In this document: in pieces, positions 6,663-14,707 of the stretch
Position numbering within the stretch: the first letter of the stretch is position 1
Layout: each line of letters begins with the position of its first letter
Assembly: GCA_030550695.1 (NCBI GenBank)
Contig: JAUQOX010000040.1
Location: forward strand, 1-15,899
DNA: 15,899 bases
Direction: 5' to 3'
Source of the DNA: Gemmatimonadota bacterium
GTDB taxonomy: Bacteria > Gemmatimonadota > Gemmatimonadetes > Longimicrobiales > Gaopeijiaceae
Translations under genes and position numbers: made by a program
Notes under the pieces: generated by a model
Database searches by the model: none
What the model was told of the DNA's origin: nothing
The model's input: the letters and a program-made list of their open reading frames with translations, nothing else

Positions 6663-6686
6663 GGGGCTTGGGTTGGGGTGGGGGGG
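6663..6686 (+). other. G-quadruplex motif between the tRNA terminator and the amidase gene
   Basis: Runs GGGG (6663-6666), GGG (6670-6672), GGGG (6675-6678) and GGGGGGG (6680-6686) have loops CTT, TT and T, a very compact canonical motif. It lies 22 bases after the terminator stem and 152 bases before the amidase start. It could back up termination or sit in the amidase leader. Confidence 0.5.
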
Positions 6687-6838
6687 CTGCCCTGGCAGGG
6701 GCCCGGGAGGGGCCCCGGTTGTTTGGGCCCTCCTCGGCTTCGTTCCGGAAGCGCGAGCGGCCCTTGCGCCCCCAGGCCGGCCGCACGAACGTGAGCCGAC
6801 CCCCTCTTTCCCCAGGAGGTTGTCTGCTGTCCTTTCGG

Positions 6839-8614
6839 ATGCGGGACACCCCGCCATCGTCGGCTCCGGGGAGGCTCCTCGCGGGGACCCTCCTGATCCT
6901 CTTCCTGCCGGGTAGAGGTGCGGCTGGGGTTTGGGGGGTCGCCCAGAACGGGCCCTTCGGGTCTGCCCCATCGCTGAGCCACGTCGTTTCCACCCAGCCG
7001 TTCCCCCTCCTCCCCGAAGGGAGCTCGGGGCCGACGACCCTGGTCGCTTCGGCCCAAGCCAGGCCCGTCCCCCCTCCGCGGGCCGGCCTGGCCGGGGGGC
7101 AGCAGGCCCCTCCCCTGCCTGATGTCGTGGAGCTCACCATCGACCGCATCCAGGCCGACTACCGGGCCGGGCGCTACACCGCCGTGGACCTCACCCGAGC
7201 CTTCCTGGAGCGCATCGCCCGCTACGAGGACCGCTACAATGCCTTCGTTTCCCTGGACCCCGACGCGTTGGCCGTCGCCCAGGCTTTGGACGAAGAGTAC
7301 CGGGCCCAGGGGCCCAGGGGCCCCCTTCACGGCGTACCGCTGGTGATCAAGGACAACATGGACCAGGCGGGACGGGTGACCACGGTGGGGTTTTGGGGGT
7401 TCAGTTCCGCCACGGGCGGAGTGGACATGATCCCGGCGGACGACGCCACCGTGGTGAAACGTCTGAAGGCCGCCGGGGCCATCATCCTGGGGAAGACCAA
7501 CCTCCCGGATTTCGCCGGCCATGGCACCCGCACGAACAGCTCCGTAGCCGGGGTCACCCTCAACCCCTACCGCGTGGATCGGGCCCCTGGGGGATCCAGC
7601 GGAGGGACAGCCACGGCCGTGAATGCCTCCTTTGCCGTGGCGGGCCTGGGCACGGAGACGGGGGGTTCCATCCAGAACCCCGCCGCCGCCCAGGCCCTGG
7701 TGGGGGTGAAGCCCACCTACGGCCTGGTGCCCCTCAAGGGCGTGTTCCCCATGGACGCCAGCTACGTGGATGTGGTGGGCCCCCTGGCGCGGACGGTGCG
7801 GGACGCCGCGTTGATCCTGGATGTCATCGCCGGTCCCACCACGGACGACCTGGCCACTTTCGCCGCCGTGGGAAAGATCCCCGAGGGAGGCTATGCCCAG
7901 GCCCTGGGCAAGGACCCCCTGGCGGGGAAACGCTTCGGGCTGGTGGGGGAGGGGTGGCGGGATTCGTTCCTGCCCCTGGCTCCCGAGACGGATTCCCTCT
8001 ACCGGGAGGCCATCCGGGTGCTGGTGGGGCGGGGAGCCCAGGTGGTGGCGGACCCCTTTGCCGGAAGCGGGTTCAAGGAGGTCTATCGGCGGATGCCCCG
8101 GGTTCCGACGCAATCGGCCCATGATCGGCTGGTGTACTTCCAGGGGCTGGGTCCCTCCGCGGCCTTCCACAGCCTGGAGGAATGGGAGGCCCTGACGGGC
8201 CGGACCTTCCCGGGCGGAGGCGCCCGTCGTCCACCCGCCCGGCCCAGCGCCACGGAAGAGGGGGACGCTTTCCAGGCCTGGCGGAAAGAGATCCGGGCCC
8301 TCTTCCGGCAGGTGTTGGCCCAGCACGGGCTGGACGGCCTCTTCTTCCCCCAGGCGGGCGCCCCCATTCCCCCCCGGGTGGAAGACCCGGCCCGCCCCGA
8401 CTACAACCCCAACAACCACCCCGAGCTTCCCAGCAACATCGTGAACCACCTGGGCCTTCCGGTGGTGACCGTACCGTTGGCGTACTACGCCGACGGTACC
8501 CCCTTCGTGGTGGCCTTCATCGGGGATCTCTGGACGGAAGCCAAGCTTCTGTCGTGGGCCCACGAGCTGGAACAGGCCACCCGGGCCCGGGTACCGCCCA
8601 GGCTGGAGCGTTGA
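6839..8614 (+). CDS. Secreted amidase-signature family hydrolase
   Basis: The 591-residue product belongs to the amidase-signature family, which hydrolyses carboxamides with a Ser-cisSer-Lys triad. Lys171 (VIKDN), cis-Ser253 (GGSSGG) and nucleophile Ser277 (ETGGSIQNP) are present, and the 24-residue spacing between the serines matches fatty-acid amide hydrolase. An N-terminal signal peptide (about residues 12-33) and a Gly/Pro/Ser-rich stretch up to about residue 95 precede the enzyme domain, so it acts outside the cytoplasm; this argues against a GatA role in Gln-tRNA formation, and no gatB or gatC is nearby. The substrate is unknown. The frame is open from 6440 but that part crosses rnpB and the tRNA, so the start must be later. 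ATG 6839 lies 19 bases after the nearest AGGAGG (6814-6819), unusually far. In-frame CTG codons at 6824 and 6827 are better spaced and would add 4-5 residues. The OmpA-like gene follows after 68 bases on the same strand. Confidence 0.92.
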   Translation: MRDTPPSSAPGRLLAGTLLILFLPGRGAAGVWGVAQNGPFGSAPSLSHVVSTQPFPLLPEGSSGPTTLVASAQARPVPPPRAGLAGGQQAPPLPDVVELTIDRIQADYRAGRYTAVDLTRAFLERIARYEDRYNAFVSLDPDALAVAQALDEEYRAQGPRGPLHGVPLVIKDNMDQAGRVTTVGFWGFSSATGGVDMIPADDATVVKRLKAAGAIILGKTNLPDFAGHGTRTNSSVAGVTLNPYRVDRAPGGSSGGTATAVNASFAVAGLGTETGGSIQNPAAAQALVGVKPTYGLVPLKGVFPMDASYVDVVGPLARTVRDAALILDVIAGPTTDDLATFAAVGKIPEGGYAQALGKDPLAGKRFGLVGEGWRDSFLPLAPETDSLYREAIRVLVGRGAQVVADPFAGSGFKEVYRRMPRVPTQSAHDRLVYFQGLGPSAAFHSLEEWEALTGRTFPGGGARRPPARPSATEEGDAFQAWRKEIRALFRQVLAQHGLDGLFFPQAGAPIPPRVEDPARPDYNPNNHPELPSNIVNHLGLPVVTVPLAYYADGTPFVVAFIGDLWTEAKLLSWAHELEQATRARVPPRLER

Positions 8615-8682
8615 GGTGTCGGACTGTCCGGCCGGCCGGTCCCCAGGGCTGGCCCGAGCCGCCATAGGGAGGATGACCGAGT

Positions 8683-9363
8683 ATGCGTCGTGATTCGTCG
8701 TGCCGGGGTGTGGCCCTCCTCGTTTCCTCCGCCTTCCTCCTCTCGGCCTGCTCGTCGTGGACTGCCACCCAGAAGGGGGCCGTCATCGGGGCGGCCACCG
8801 GGGCGGCGGTGGGAGGGGTGATCGGCAACCAGACGGGCTCCACCGCCCGGGGGGCCATCATCGGGGCTGCCGTGGGGGGAGCTGCCGGAGCCATCATCGG
8901 GCGGCAGATGGACCAGCAGGCGGAAGCCTTGAAACAGGAGATCCCGGGGGCCAAGGTGGAGCGGATCGGCGAGGGGATCCAGGTCACCTTCGACTCCGGA
9001 ATTCTCTTCGACTTCGACTCCCATGCCCTGCGCCCCGAGGCCCGGACCAACCTGGCCAACCTGGCCGCCAGCCTGAACCGCTATCCCGACTCCGACGTGC
9101 TCATCGTGGGGCACACGGATTCGGTGGGTACGGACAGCTACAACCAGGCCCTTTCGGAGCGGCGGGCCCAGGCGGCACGGGACTTCCTGGTGGCCCAGGG
9201 GGTGGCTGCCAGCCGGATCCGCGCGGTGGGGCGGGGGGAGTCGGAGCCGGTGGCTTCCAACGACACCCCCGAAGGGCGCCAGGCCAACCGGCGGGTGGAG
9301 ATCGCCATCTTTGCCAGCGAGGCCTACCGGAAGCGGTTGCTGGGGGGCGGGGGCCAGGACTGA
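8683..9363 (+). CDS. OmpA-family outer membrane lipoprotein with glycine zipper (YiaD-like)
   Basis: The 226-residue product has a lipoprotein signal with lipobox LSAC (20-23). Cys23 would be lipidated, and Ser at +2 predicts sorting to the outer membrane. Residues 32-74 are a glycine-zipper segment of repeated GAAxG/GAAVGG units able to insert in membrane. An OmpA C-terminal domain (about 99-210) follows. Asp146 (GHTDSVG) and Arg161 (LSERRA), 15 residues apart, match the diaminopimelate-binding pair of Acinetobacter OmpA (271 and 286), so it should bind peptidoglycan. The likely role is tethering outer membrane to cell wall. The start is ATG at 8683 with GGAGG 9 bases upstream. It lies 68 bases after the amidase on the same strand and converges on the CsgG-like gene with a 25-base gap. 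YiaD of E. coli has the same architecture. Confidence 0.93.
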   Translation: MRRDSSCRGVALLVSSAFLLSACSSWTATQKGAVIGAATGAAVGGVIGNQTGSTARGAIIGAAVGGAAGAIIGRQMDQQAEALKQEIPGAKVERIGEGIQVTFDSGILFDFDSHALRPEARTNLANLAASLNRYPDSDVLIVGHTDSVGTDSYNQALSERRAQAARDFLVAQGVAASRIRAVGRGESEPVASNDTPEGRQANRRVEIAIFASEAYRKRLLGGGGQD

Positions 9364-9376
9364 CCGTCCGAGACAA

Positions 9377-9425
9377 GCCGGCTCCCCTTCAGCAGGGAGA
9401 CGGGGGCGGGGCGGGGGGAGCCGGC
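9377..9425. terminator. Inverted repeat at the OmpA/CsgG convergent junction, possible bidirectional terminator
   Basis: GCCGGCTCCCC (9377-9387) pairs with GGGGAGCCGGC (9415-9425), 11 bp perfect, around a 27-base loop. It starts 13 bases after the OmpA-like stop and runs into the last codons of the CsgG-like gene. No T-tract is present. The gap between the genes is only 25 bases, so any terminator has to overlap a coding end, as this one does. Confidence 0.4.
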
Positions 9426-10189
9426 CTGGGCCGCCCGATGATGCGCCCGATGGCCCGGTTCACCTGATCGGCGGCCCGGTTCTTGGCCTCTTCCTCGGCT
9501 TTCTCCTTCAGGGCCTGGAAGGTCAGGGCCACCAGCGCCGACGCGGGAGCCCGTTCCCTGACTTTCTGAATGGCGTCGAAGGCCTGGACGTAGGCCCCGT
9601 GGTCCAGGAGGCACAGGGCCTGGGAAAAGGCCTTGGCCGTCTCGAGATCGGGAAGGCGGTTGGCCTGCTGGCGGGCCTCCAGCCGGCGGCGGTCTTCCTC
9701 CGAGAGCACCAGCCGAAGGCCCTCTACCACCTGGTCGGCCAGACCCTCCTGAAGCTCGAAGAACCGGTCGCGATGGCCCCTGGCCTCGGCGGTGGCCACG
9801 ATCTCAGCGGTTTCGGCTCTGGCGATCCGACCATCCAGGCGCATCTCCGGGTCCACGGCCACGAAGGCCCCCAGGACCACGTAATCCGCCCCCACAATCC
9901 TCCCCACCTTACCCGCAGTGGCCGGGTCCACCAGAGCGGACTGCTGGAGTTCCAGTTCCTTGACGATATCCTCCAGGCGATCCCGTTCCACCAGCCGGAT
10001 CCCTTCCAGGACGGAAAGGTCGGAAATGAGCATCCCGGCCATGGCCCGCCCCAGGTGATCGTACTCGGGATCTCCGGTGTGGTTGTCGAACCGGAGTACG
10101 GCGACGGCGGGCTTGGGCTCCTGCCCCCCTTCCGCCACCAGGAGCGGAAGGGCAGGCAGGGCGAACAAGATGCTGCGGGTCCAGCGCAT
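9389..10189 (-). CDS. CsgG/TolB-like periplasmic protein with helical C-terminal region
   Basis: The 266-residue product begins with a signal peptide (about 1-20). It continues with the fold of CsgG and TolB-N/FlgO-like proteins: VAVLRFDNHTGDPEYDHLG (29-47), then LISDLSVLEGIRLVERDRL (54-72) and a GADYVVLG strand (100-107). Proteins with this domain often help build or sense envelope structures. CsgG itself secretes curli, but the curli partners are absent here, and the lipid-anchor cysteine of CsgG is missing. Residues about 140-235 are helical and resemble TPR-type repeats (ALCLLDHGAYVQAFDAIQK). The end is Pro-rich, terminating in Cys. The start is ATG at 10189 with GGGAGGTGG just upstream. 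It lies 34 bases after the S9 peptidase stop on the same strand, so the two are probably cotranscribed. Confidence 0.78.
   Translation of the reverse strand: MRWTRSILFALPALPLLVAEGGQEPKPAVAVLRFDNHTGDPEYDHLGRAMAGMLISDLSVLEGIRLVERDRLEDIVKELELQQSALVDPATAGKVGRIVGADYVVLGAFVAVDPEMRLDGRIARAETAEIVATAEARGHRDRFFELQEGLADQVVEGLRLVLSEEDRRRLEARQQANRLPDLETAKAFSQALCLLDHGAYVQAFDAIQKVRERAPASALVALTFQALKEKAEEEAKNRAADQVNRAIGRIIGRPRPAPPAPPPSPC
9395..9418 (+). other. G-quadruplex motif inside the terminator loop after the OmpA-like gene
   Basis: Runs at 9395-9397, 9402-9406, 9408-9411 and 9413-9418 have loops AGAC, C and C, a very stable canonical pattern. It shares 9415-9418 with the 3' arm of the inverted repeat, so quadruplex and hairpin exclude each other. 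On the other strand it encodes the Pro-rich tail of the CsgG-like protein. Confidence 0.5.
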
Positions 10190-10223
10190 GGTGCCACCTC
10201 CCTGGGGGCCGTCTCCCCCCGCC

Positions 10224-12440
10224 CTACCCCTCCCCTCCTTCCAGGAGCCAATGGGTGAACCACTGCCTCAGGCGGGCCAGGCGGTCCACCAGGAGCCACG
10301 GCTCGCCGGTGCGGGACAGGTCATGGTTGGAGCGGGGGTAGCGAACAAACTCCACCGGAACCCCCTGTTTGCGCAGGGCCATGAACCACTGCTCGGCGTC
10401 GGTCATGGGGGTCCGGTGGTCCTCCTCGGACTGGACGATGAGGGTGGGGGTGCGGACGTTGGCCACGTGCTTGATGGGTGAGAGATCCCAGTAGAGCTGG
10501 GGGTTGTCCCAGGGCTTGCCGAAGAACTCGAACTCGGTGAGGCCCTGGGCGTCGGAGGTTCCGTACCAGGAGAACCAGTTGCTGATCATGCGATCCGTCT
10601 GGGCTGCCTTGAAGCGGTTCGTCCGGGTGGTGATCCAGGCCGTCATGAACCCGCCGTAGCTCCCGCCCGTCACCCCCAGCCGCTCGGGATCCACGTCGGG
10701 GCGCTGGATCATCAGGTCCACGGCCTTCATGAGGTCTTCGTAATCCTCCAGGCCCCACCTTCCCCGAGTGGAATAGGTGAAGTCGGCCCCGTAGTTGCTG
10801 GAACCCCGGGGGTTGGTGAAAAGGACGAACATGCCGGCCCCGGTCAGGTTGTGGAACTCGTCGAACCACCCTTCGCCGTAAGCCGAGTGGGGCCCGCCGT
10901 GGATGTAGAGCACCAGCGGATACTTCTTGCCGGGCTCGTAGCCGTAAGGATACTGGAGCCAGCCCTCGATCTCGAGCCCGTCGAAAGAGGGGTAGGTGAA
11001 GCGCTCCGCCGTGGGCCAGGCGATTTCCGCGTTCAGGGCATCGTTGAAGCCGGTAAGGCGCCGCTCGTTCCGCCCGTCAATGTCGGCCACGAAGAGCTCC
11101 GTGGGCTTGTCGATGGAGGTGGCGATGAAGGCCACCTTCGTGTAGTTGCGGTCGTATGAGAACCCGCGGATCTGTCGCCGCCCCCCGATCACCTCCTTCA
11201 TCTCACCGGTCCTGGGGTTCACGTGGAAGAGGGCAGTGCGGCCGCCGATCTGGGCGCTCATCAGGATCAGACCGTTGGGCATCCACTCCAGGCTGGCCGG
11301 CTCGTAGCGCCAGTCCCCCAAGATGTTCCGCGGCTCGCCCCCGGCCAGATCCACGACCCAGATGCGGTTATGGCTGGTGCGGGTCAGGCTGGAAATGAAA
11401 GCGATCTGACGGGAATCGGGCGACCACACAAGGCTCCGCTCACTTCCGTTCTGGGAGGTAAGGCGACGGGGCTCTCCCCCGTTGGAAGGAATGACGAAGA
11501 TGTCGGCATCGTTCCTGGGGGCTTCGTCCCGGGCGGCGTCGTAGGGAAGACGAGCAATGGAATCCTGGAGGGCCTGGATCAGGGAGTCGGGCCGGAATTG
11601 GGGATCCGCCGTGAAGGCGATCCACTTCCCGTCCGGAGAGACCACCGGGTTCCGATGGGAAAACTCCCCGCGGGTGAGCTGGATCTTTGCGGTATCCCCT
11701 TCCAACTGCTTGTAGATCTGGGCGTGGGTCCAGGTCCTGGGTTCCCGGCGGTTGGGGATGAACCCCCTTCCGTTGGCCTTGTAGGGAAAGTCCACGATGT
11801 GCATGCCGTCGAAGCGGGCCGGATCCAAGGGCTTGGTGATGGCCCCGAAGGGCGGCCGGGCCATGGGCTGCATACGGGCAAAGGGGTCATCGCGGCGAGC
11901 TTGTTGAGCTTGAGGAGCCTGGGGGGTGGGCTGACGTTCGGATTCTTCCGGAGGCCCGAAGCCGCCGGGCTGGCTGCCTCCCTCCGACCAGACCACGAAG
12001 GATCCGTCCCGGGGACGGGAACCGGAGCGGGGCTCTTCCATCTGAAAGGCTTCGCCGGGGCGTGTCCCGTCCATACGGAGCACCCAGGTGGTGCCTTGGC
12101 CCCCTTCCCGCCGGGAGGTGAAGAAAAGATGGGTGCCGTCGCGGGACCAACGGGGGTTGGAGCTCTCCGTGCCCGGCGAGGTGAGGCGGATGGGCTCACC
12201 GCCCCTGGTGTAGACCAGCCAGACCTCGGAGTGGCGGGCGTTCCGGGCCTCGTTCACCGTGGTGACGGTAAAGGCCACCATGCTCCCGTCCGGCGACATG
12301 GCTGGCGAGGAAAGGGTGGTGAGGCGATACCAGTCCTGGGGCGTAAAGGCGCGGCCCTTGGACGAGCCGGCCTCCTGACCCAGGACGGAAGAGGCCAGAA
12401 ACAGCAAGAGGCTTACCACGAGCGGTAGACCACGGCGCAT
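10224..12440 (-). CDS. Secreted S9-family peptidase (prolyl oligopeptidase / acylaminoacyl-peptidase type)
   Basis: The 738-residue product has a signal peptide (1-21, cleavage near VLG-Q). A beta-propeller built of WD40/PD40-like blades carries repeated WSPD/SPDG motifs (49-52, 98-102, 268-271, 339-342). The C-terminal alpha/beta-hydrolase domain runs from about 490 to 735. Catalytic residues are Ser594 (GGSYGG), Asp674 (SEEDH) and His706 (SNHDLS), and HGGPH (514-518) supplies the oxyanion loop. It should cleave short peptides in the periplasm or outside the cell, feeding on peptides. A low-complexity Pro/Gln/Arg insert (about 163-198) interrupts the propeller. The frame is open back to 14882, but it lies over the permease and ATPase genes in another frame. 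ATG 12440 was chosen because the signal peptide starts there and GGAGGT is 5 bases upstream. A promoter-like site lies at 12500-12528. The CsgG-like gene follows. Confidence 0.93.
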   Translation of the reverse strand: MRRGLPLVVSLLLFLASSVLGQEAGSSKGRAFTPQDWYRLTTLSSPAMSPDGSMVAFTVTTVNEARNARHSEVWLVYTRGGEPIRLTSPGTESSNPRWSRDGTHLFFTSRREGGQGTTWVLRMDGTRPGEAFQMEEPRSGSRPRDGSFVVWSEGGSQPGGFGPPEESERQPTPQAPQAQQARRDDPFARMQPMARPPFGAITKPLDPARFDGMHIVDFPYKANGRGFIPNRREPRTWTHAQIYKQLEGDTAKIQLTRGEFSHRNPVVSPDGKWIAFTADPQFRPDSLIQALQDSIARLPYDAARDEAPRNDADIFVIPSNGGEPRRLTSQNGSERSLVWSPDSRQIAFISSLTRTSHNRIWVVDLAGGEPRNILGDWRYEPASLEWMPNGLILMSAQIGGRTALFHVNPRTGEMKEVIGGRRQIRGFSYDRNYTKVAFIATSIDKPTELFVADIDGRNERRLTGFNDALNAEIAWPTAERFTYPSFDGLEIEGWLQYPYGYEPGKKYPLVLYIHGGPHSAYGEGWFDEFHNLTGAGMFVLFTNPRGSSNYGADFTYSTRGRWGLEDYEDLMKAVDLMIQRPDVDPERLGVTGGSYGGFMTAWITTRTNRFKAAQTDRMISNWFSWYGTSDAQGLTEFEFFGKPWDNPQLYWDLSPIKHVANVRTPTLIVQSEEDHRTPMTDAEQWFMALRKQGVPVEFVRYPRSNHDLSRTGEPWLLVDRLARLRQWFTHWLLEGGEG

Positions 12441-12499
12441 GAGGGACCTCCGTTGGGTGGTGAGGTTCTTCCAAAAGGGCGGGTGTTCTCGAAGGAGCC

Positions 12500-12528
12500 A
12501 CGATAGGCTCTGCTCCAGCTCAGGGCAA
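12500..12528 (-). promoter_or_regulatory. Sigma-70-type promoter candidate for the S9 peptidase gene
   Basis: On the minus strand TTGCCC (12528-12523) is followed by a 17-base spacer and TATCGT (12505-12500). Each hexamer matches four of six consensus bases. A start near 12493 would leave a leader of about 53 bases containing the GGAGGT ribosome site. It lies in the 128-base gap after the permease stop, which suggests the peptidase is not part of the ABC operon. Confidence 0.4.
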
Positions 12529-12568
12529 GGTCGGGGGCTCGAAGGGGACGTTCCGATCTGGGAGACGG

Positions 12569-14707
12569 TCAAGCGCCGGGAGACGCCTTCGGGAGCACCC
12601 TTGAAGGCGAGGGTCGGCCCCCTATGCGCAAGAGCCGGAACGAAAGGGCCAACCCCACAGCGGCCGGCACGGCCCACCCTGCCGAAGGGGAAGCATCGGA
12701 GGGCAACCAACCGAACTGGTGCGGGAAAACGGCCAGGGCGTTGTTCAGAGCGTGCCAAAGGATGGCGGGATACACGGAGCCCGAAAGGAGCACCACCCAG
12801 GTCAGGAGGAAGCCCAGCCATGCGGTGGGCAGGATGCGGAAGAGGGACACGTGAAAGAGGCCGAAGATCATCCCCACGGTGGCAGCCAGGATCCAGGGAT
12901 TGCGTATACGCTGTCGAAGGCCGTGTAGGAGTACACCCCGGAAGGCCAGCTCTTCGAAAAGGGCGGGGAAACCTACCAAGAAAAGGAGGGTTTCGGCCGG
13001 CGGGAGATCGCTGCTGAGGAGTTCCCGCTGAAACCCCTGCAACACTTCCTCGGGCACGGGCAGGACATACCGGTTCACCAGCTCCGCCCCTGAGACGGCG
13101 AGCAGAAGTGCCGATGGCGCACCCAGGAGAACGGCCGGCCATGCGGCTGGCGGTGGTCTTCTCAGACCCAAGGCTTCCCTGGGATCGAGGCGGTACCGTC
13201 GTACCAGGAACCAAGAGCCCACACCGAAGATCCCCAGGAGGTTGAGCAGGATCTGTCCCCTGAGGCCCAACGGGCCGCCCAGCCACAGGTTGGCCAGGAA
13301 GAACACCACCCAGAAGGCGGCAAACCAACCCAGGACGCGGCGGGGAAAGAGGGCCGGGCCGCCCGTGAGGTCCGAGGCTTCCAGGTCGGCCCCGCTGATG
13401 AGCTTCTCGTTGGACAGGCTGGCTTCGGTCAGCCTCGTCAGGTAGAGAGCCGACGCGGTGGTGGACAAGAAGGCCAGGGCCACGAAGGGAAGGTCCAGCT
13501 CTCCTACCAAGATTTCCCGGACCGCCAGGGCCACCCCTGCCACCGGGACCAAGGCCAGGAGGGACCGCAGGTCGGCACCGGGTAGCGCCCCGACCAAGGA
13601 GGGAAGGAGGAACGCCACAAAAAGGGGAAACCAGTAGACCTGGAACTCCCGGTAGCTCTTGCTGGCTCCGGAGACCAGCAGGAGGGCGGCCGCCACCAGA
13701 AGGGCCAGGGGAAGGAAGAGGAGGAGAAGGAGCAGCGTGTCCACCGGCCTCAGCTCCACGGCCAGACTGGCCGGAAGTTCGATGAGTCCCGCCACCAGGT
13801 AGAGGACCAGGTTGACCACGTTGAAGACAGCCACCGCCAGGCCCACGGCCACCACCGCCAGGAGCTTGGCCCGGACGATCTCGCTGCGGCGGGCGCCGGT
13901 GGTGAGGAGGGTTTCCAGGGTACCCCGTTCCTTCTCGCCGCTCAAGGCGTCCACCGCCACGATGCTTCCGCCGCTGAGCATGAGGAGGACCAGAAGGGGG
14001 GTGAGGGCCGTCCCCAAAAAGACCCCGGCCTCCTTGGCCCGGCTGGCCACGCTTACCGCCTCCACGGGAACCACCTCCTGCAGGGGAAGGGGAAACCCTG
14101 CGGCCCGAAAAAGGGAGTCCCGCCGGGCCAGGCGGAGCTCCTCCAAGGCCCCCCGGAGCTGGCGGTAGGCTTCCGTGGAAAAATCGCTGTCGCCCCGGAA
14201 GTGGAGGCGGAGGGCGGGCACCCCCCTTTCCGATCGGCGGGGATCCACAGGGGCCACCGGGGCAGATTCGGGGGAGGGGGCAGGGGCTTCCTCGCGAAAG
14301 GCCCTGAGGGAGTCCCATTCCTGAGCCGAAAGCCCCTCCACCACCAGACGGAGATCCCCTCGGCCCAACGCTGCAAAGGGATCGGCAGGCTCGAGCCGAT
14401 GGAAGCGGGGTCGGAAAAAGGAGGAATCGGCGGAAAGGACAGGGCGGGCCAGCGCGGCCTCCACCAGCTCGGCTGCCCAATCGGCTTGACTTCCGGTCAC
14501 GGCGTAGCCATAGACCGCCTCCTCGAGGGCTTTCCGCTCCCGGGACTCTACGAAACGGAGAATCAGGATATACGCGGGGAAGATGACCAGGGGCGCTATC
14601 ACCGCCAGGAGAAGGGTCCGGCGATCCCGGAGGAGCATGCGCAGCTCCGTGCGCAGGAGGACCGCCAGCGTGCCGCTGTCGGACCGGAAAGAGGGCTTCC
14701 GCCTCAT
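12569..14707 (-). CDS. ABC-2 (NatB-like) permease fused to a CPBP intramembrane metalloprotease
   Basis: The 712-residue product joins two membrane modules. The N-terminal part (about 1-430) is a NatB-type ABC-2 permease: one helix (31-51), a large outside domain (about 52-225), then five or so helices, with GEKERGTLETLLTTGA (257-272) as the coupling motif facing the ATPase. The C-terminal part (about 455-695) is a CPBP (CAAX/Rce1-like) protease with all its motifs: EELAFR (Glu585, Glu586, Arg590), FGLFH (Phe615 to His619) and HALNN (His652 to Asn656), the presumed zinc site inside the membrane. This fusion is known in databases as a permease/CPBP family, but its substrate is not. Its ATG overlaps the stop of the ATPase gene (ATGA), a sign of coupled translation, so it is the second permease of the same transporter. 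A Na+ efflux role, as for NatAB, is only a family-based guess; peptide or bacteriocin immunity are alternatives. Confidence 0.9.
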   Translation of the reverse strand: MRRKPSFRSDSGTLAVLLRTELRMLLRDRRTLLLAVIAPLVIFPAYILILRFVESRERKALEEAVYGYAVTGSQADWAAELVEAALARPVLSADSSFFRPRFHRLEPADPFAALGRGDLRLVVEGLSAQEWDSLRAFREEAPAPSPESAPVAPVDPRRSERGVPALRLHFRGDSDFSTEAYRQLRGALEELRLARRDSLFRAAGFPLPLQEVVPVEAVSVASRAKEAGVFLGTALTPLLVLLMLSGGSIVAVDALSGEKERGTLETLLTTGARRSEIVRAKLLAVVAVGLAVAVFNVVNLVLYLVAGLIELPASLAVELRPVDTLLLLLLFLPLALLVAAALLLVSGASKSYREFQVYWFPLFVAFLLPSLVGALPGADLRSLLALVPVAGVALAVREILVGELDLPFVALAFLSTTASALYLTRLTEASLSNEKLISGADLEASDLTGGPALFPRRVLGWFAAFWVVFFLANLWLGGPLGLRGQILLNLLGIFGVGSWFLVRRYRLDPREALGLRRPPPAAWPAVLLGAPSALLLAVSGAELVNRYVLPVPEEVLQGFQRELLSSDLPPAETLLFLVGFPALFEELAFRGVLLHGLRQRIRNPWILAATVGMIFGLFHVSLFRILPTAWLGFLLTWVVLLSGSVYPAILWHALNNALAVFPHQFGWLPSDASPSAGWAVPAAVGLALSFRLLRIGGRPSPSRVLPKASPGA

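Noticed and set aside
6839..8614. GatA subunit of Glu-tRNA(Gln) amidotransferase
   Set aside because: A signal peptide places the enzyme outside the cytoplasm, and no gatB or gatC lies nearby, although the catalytic motifs are shared.
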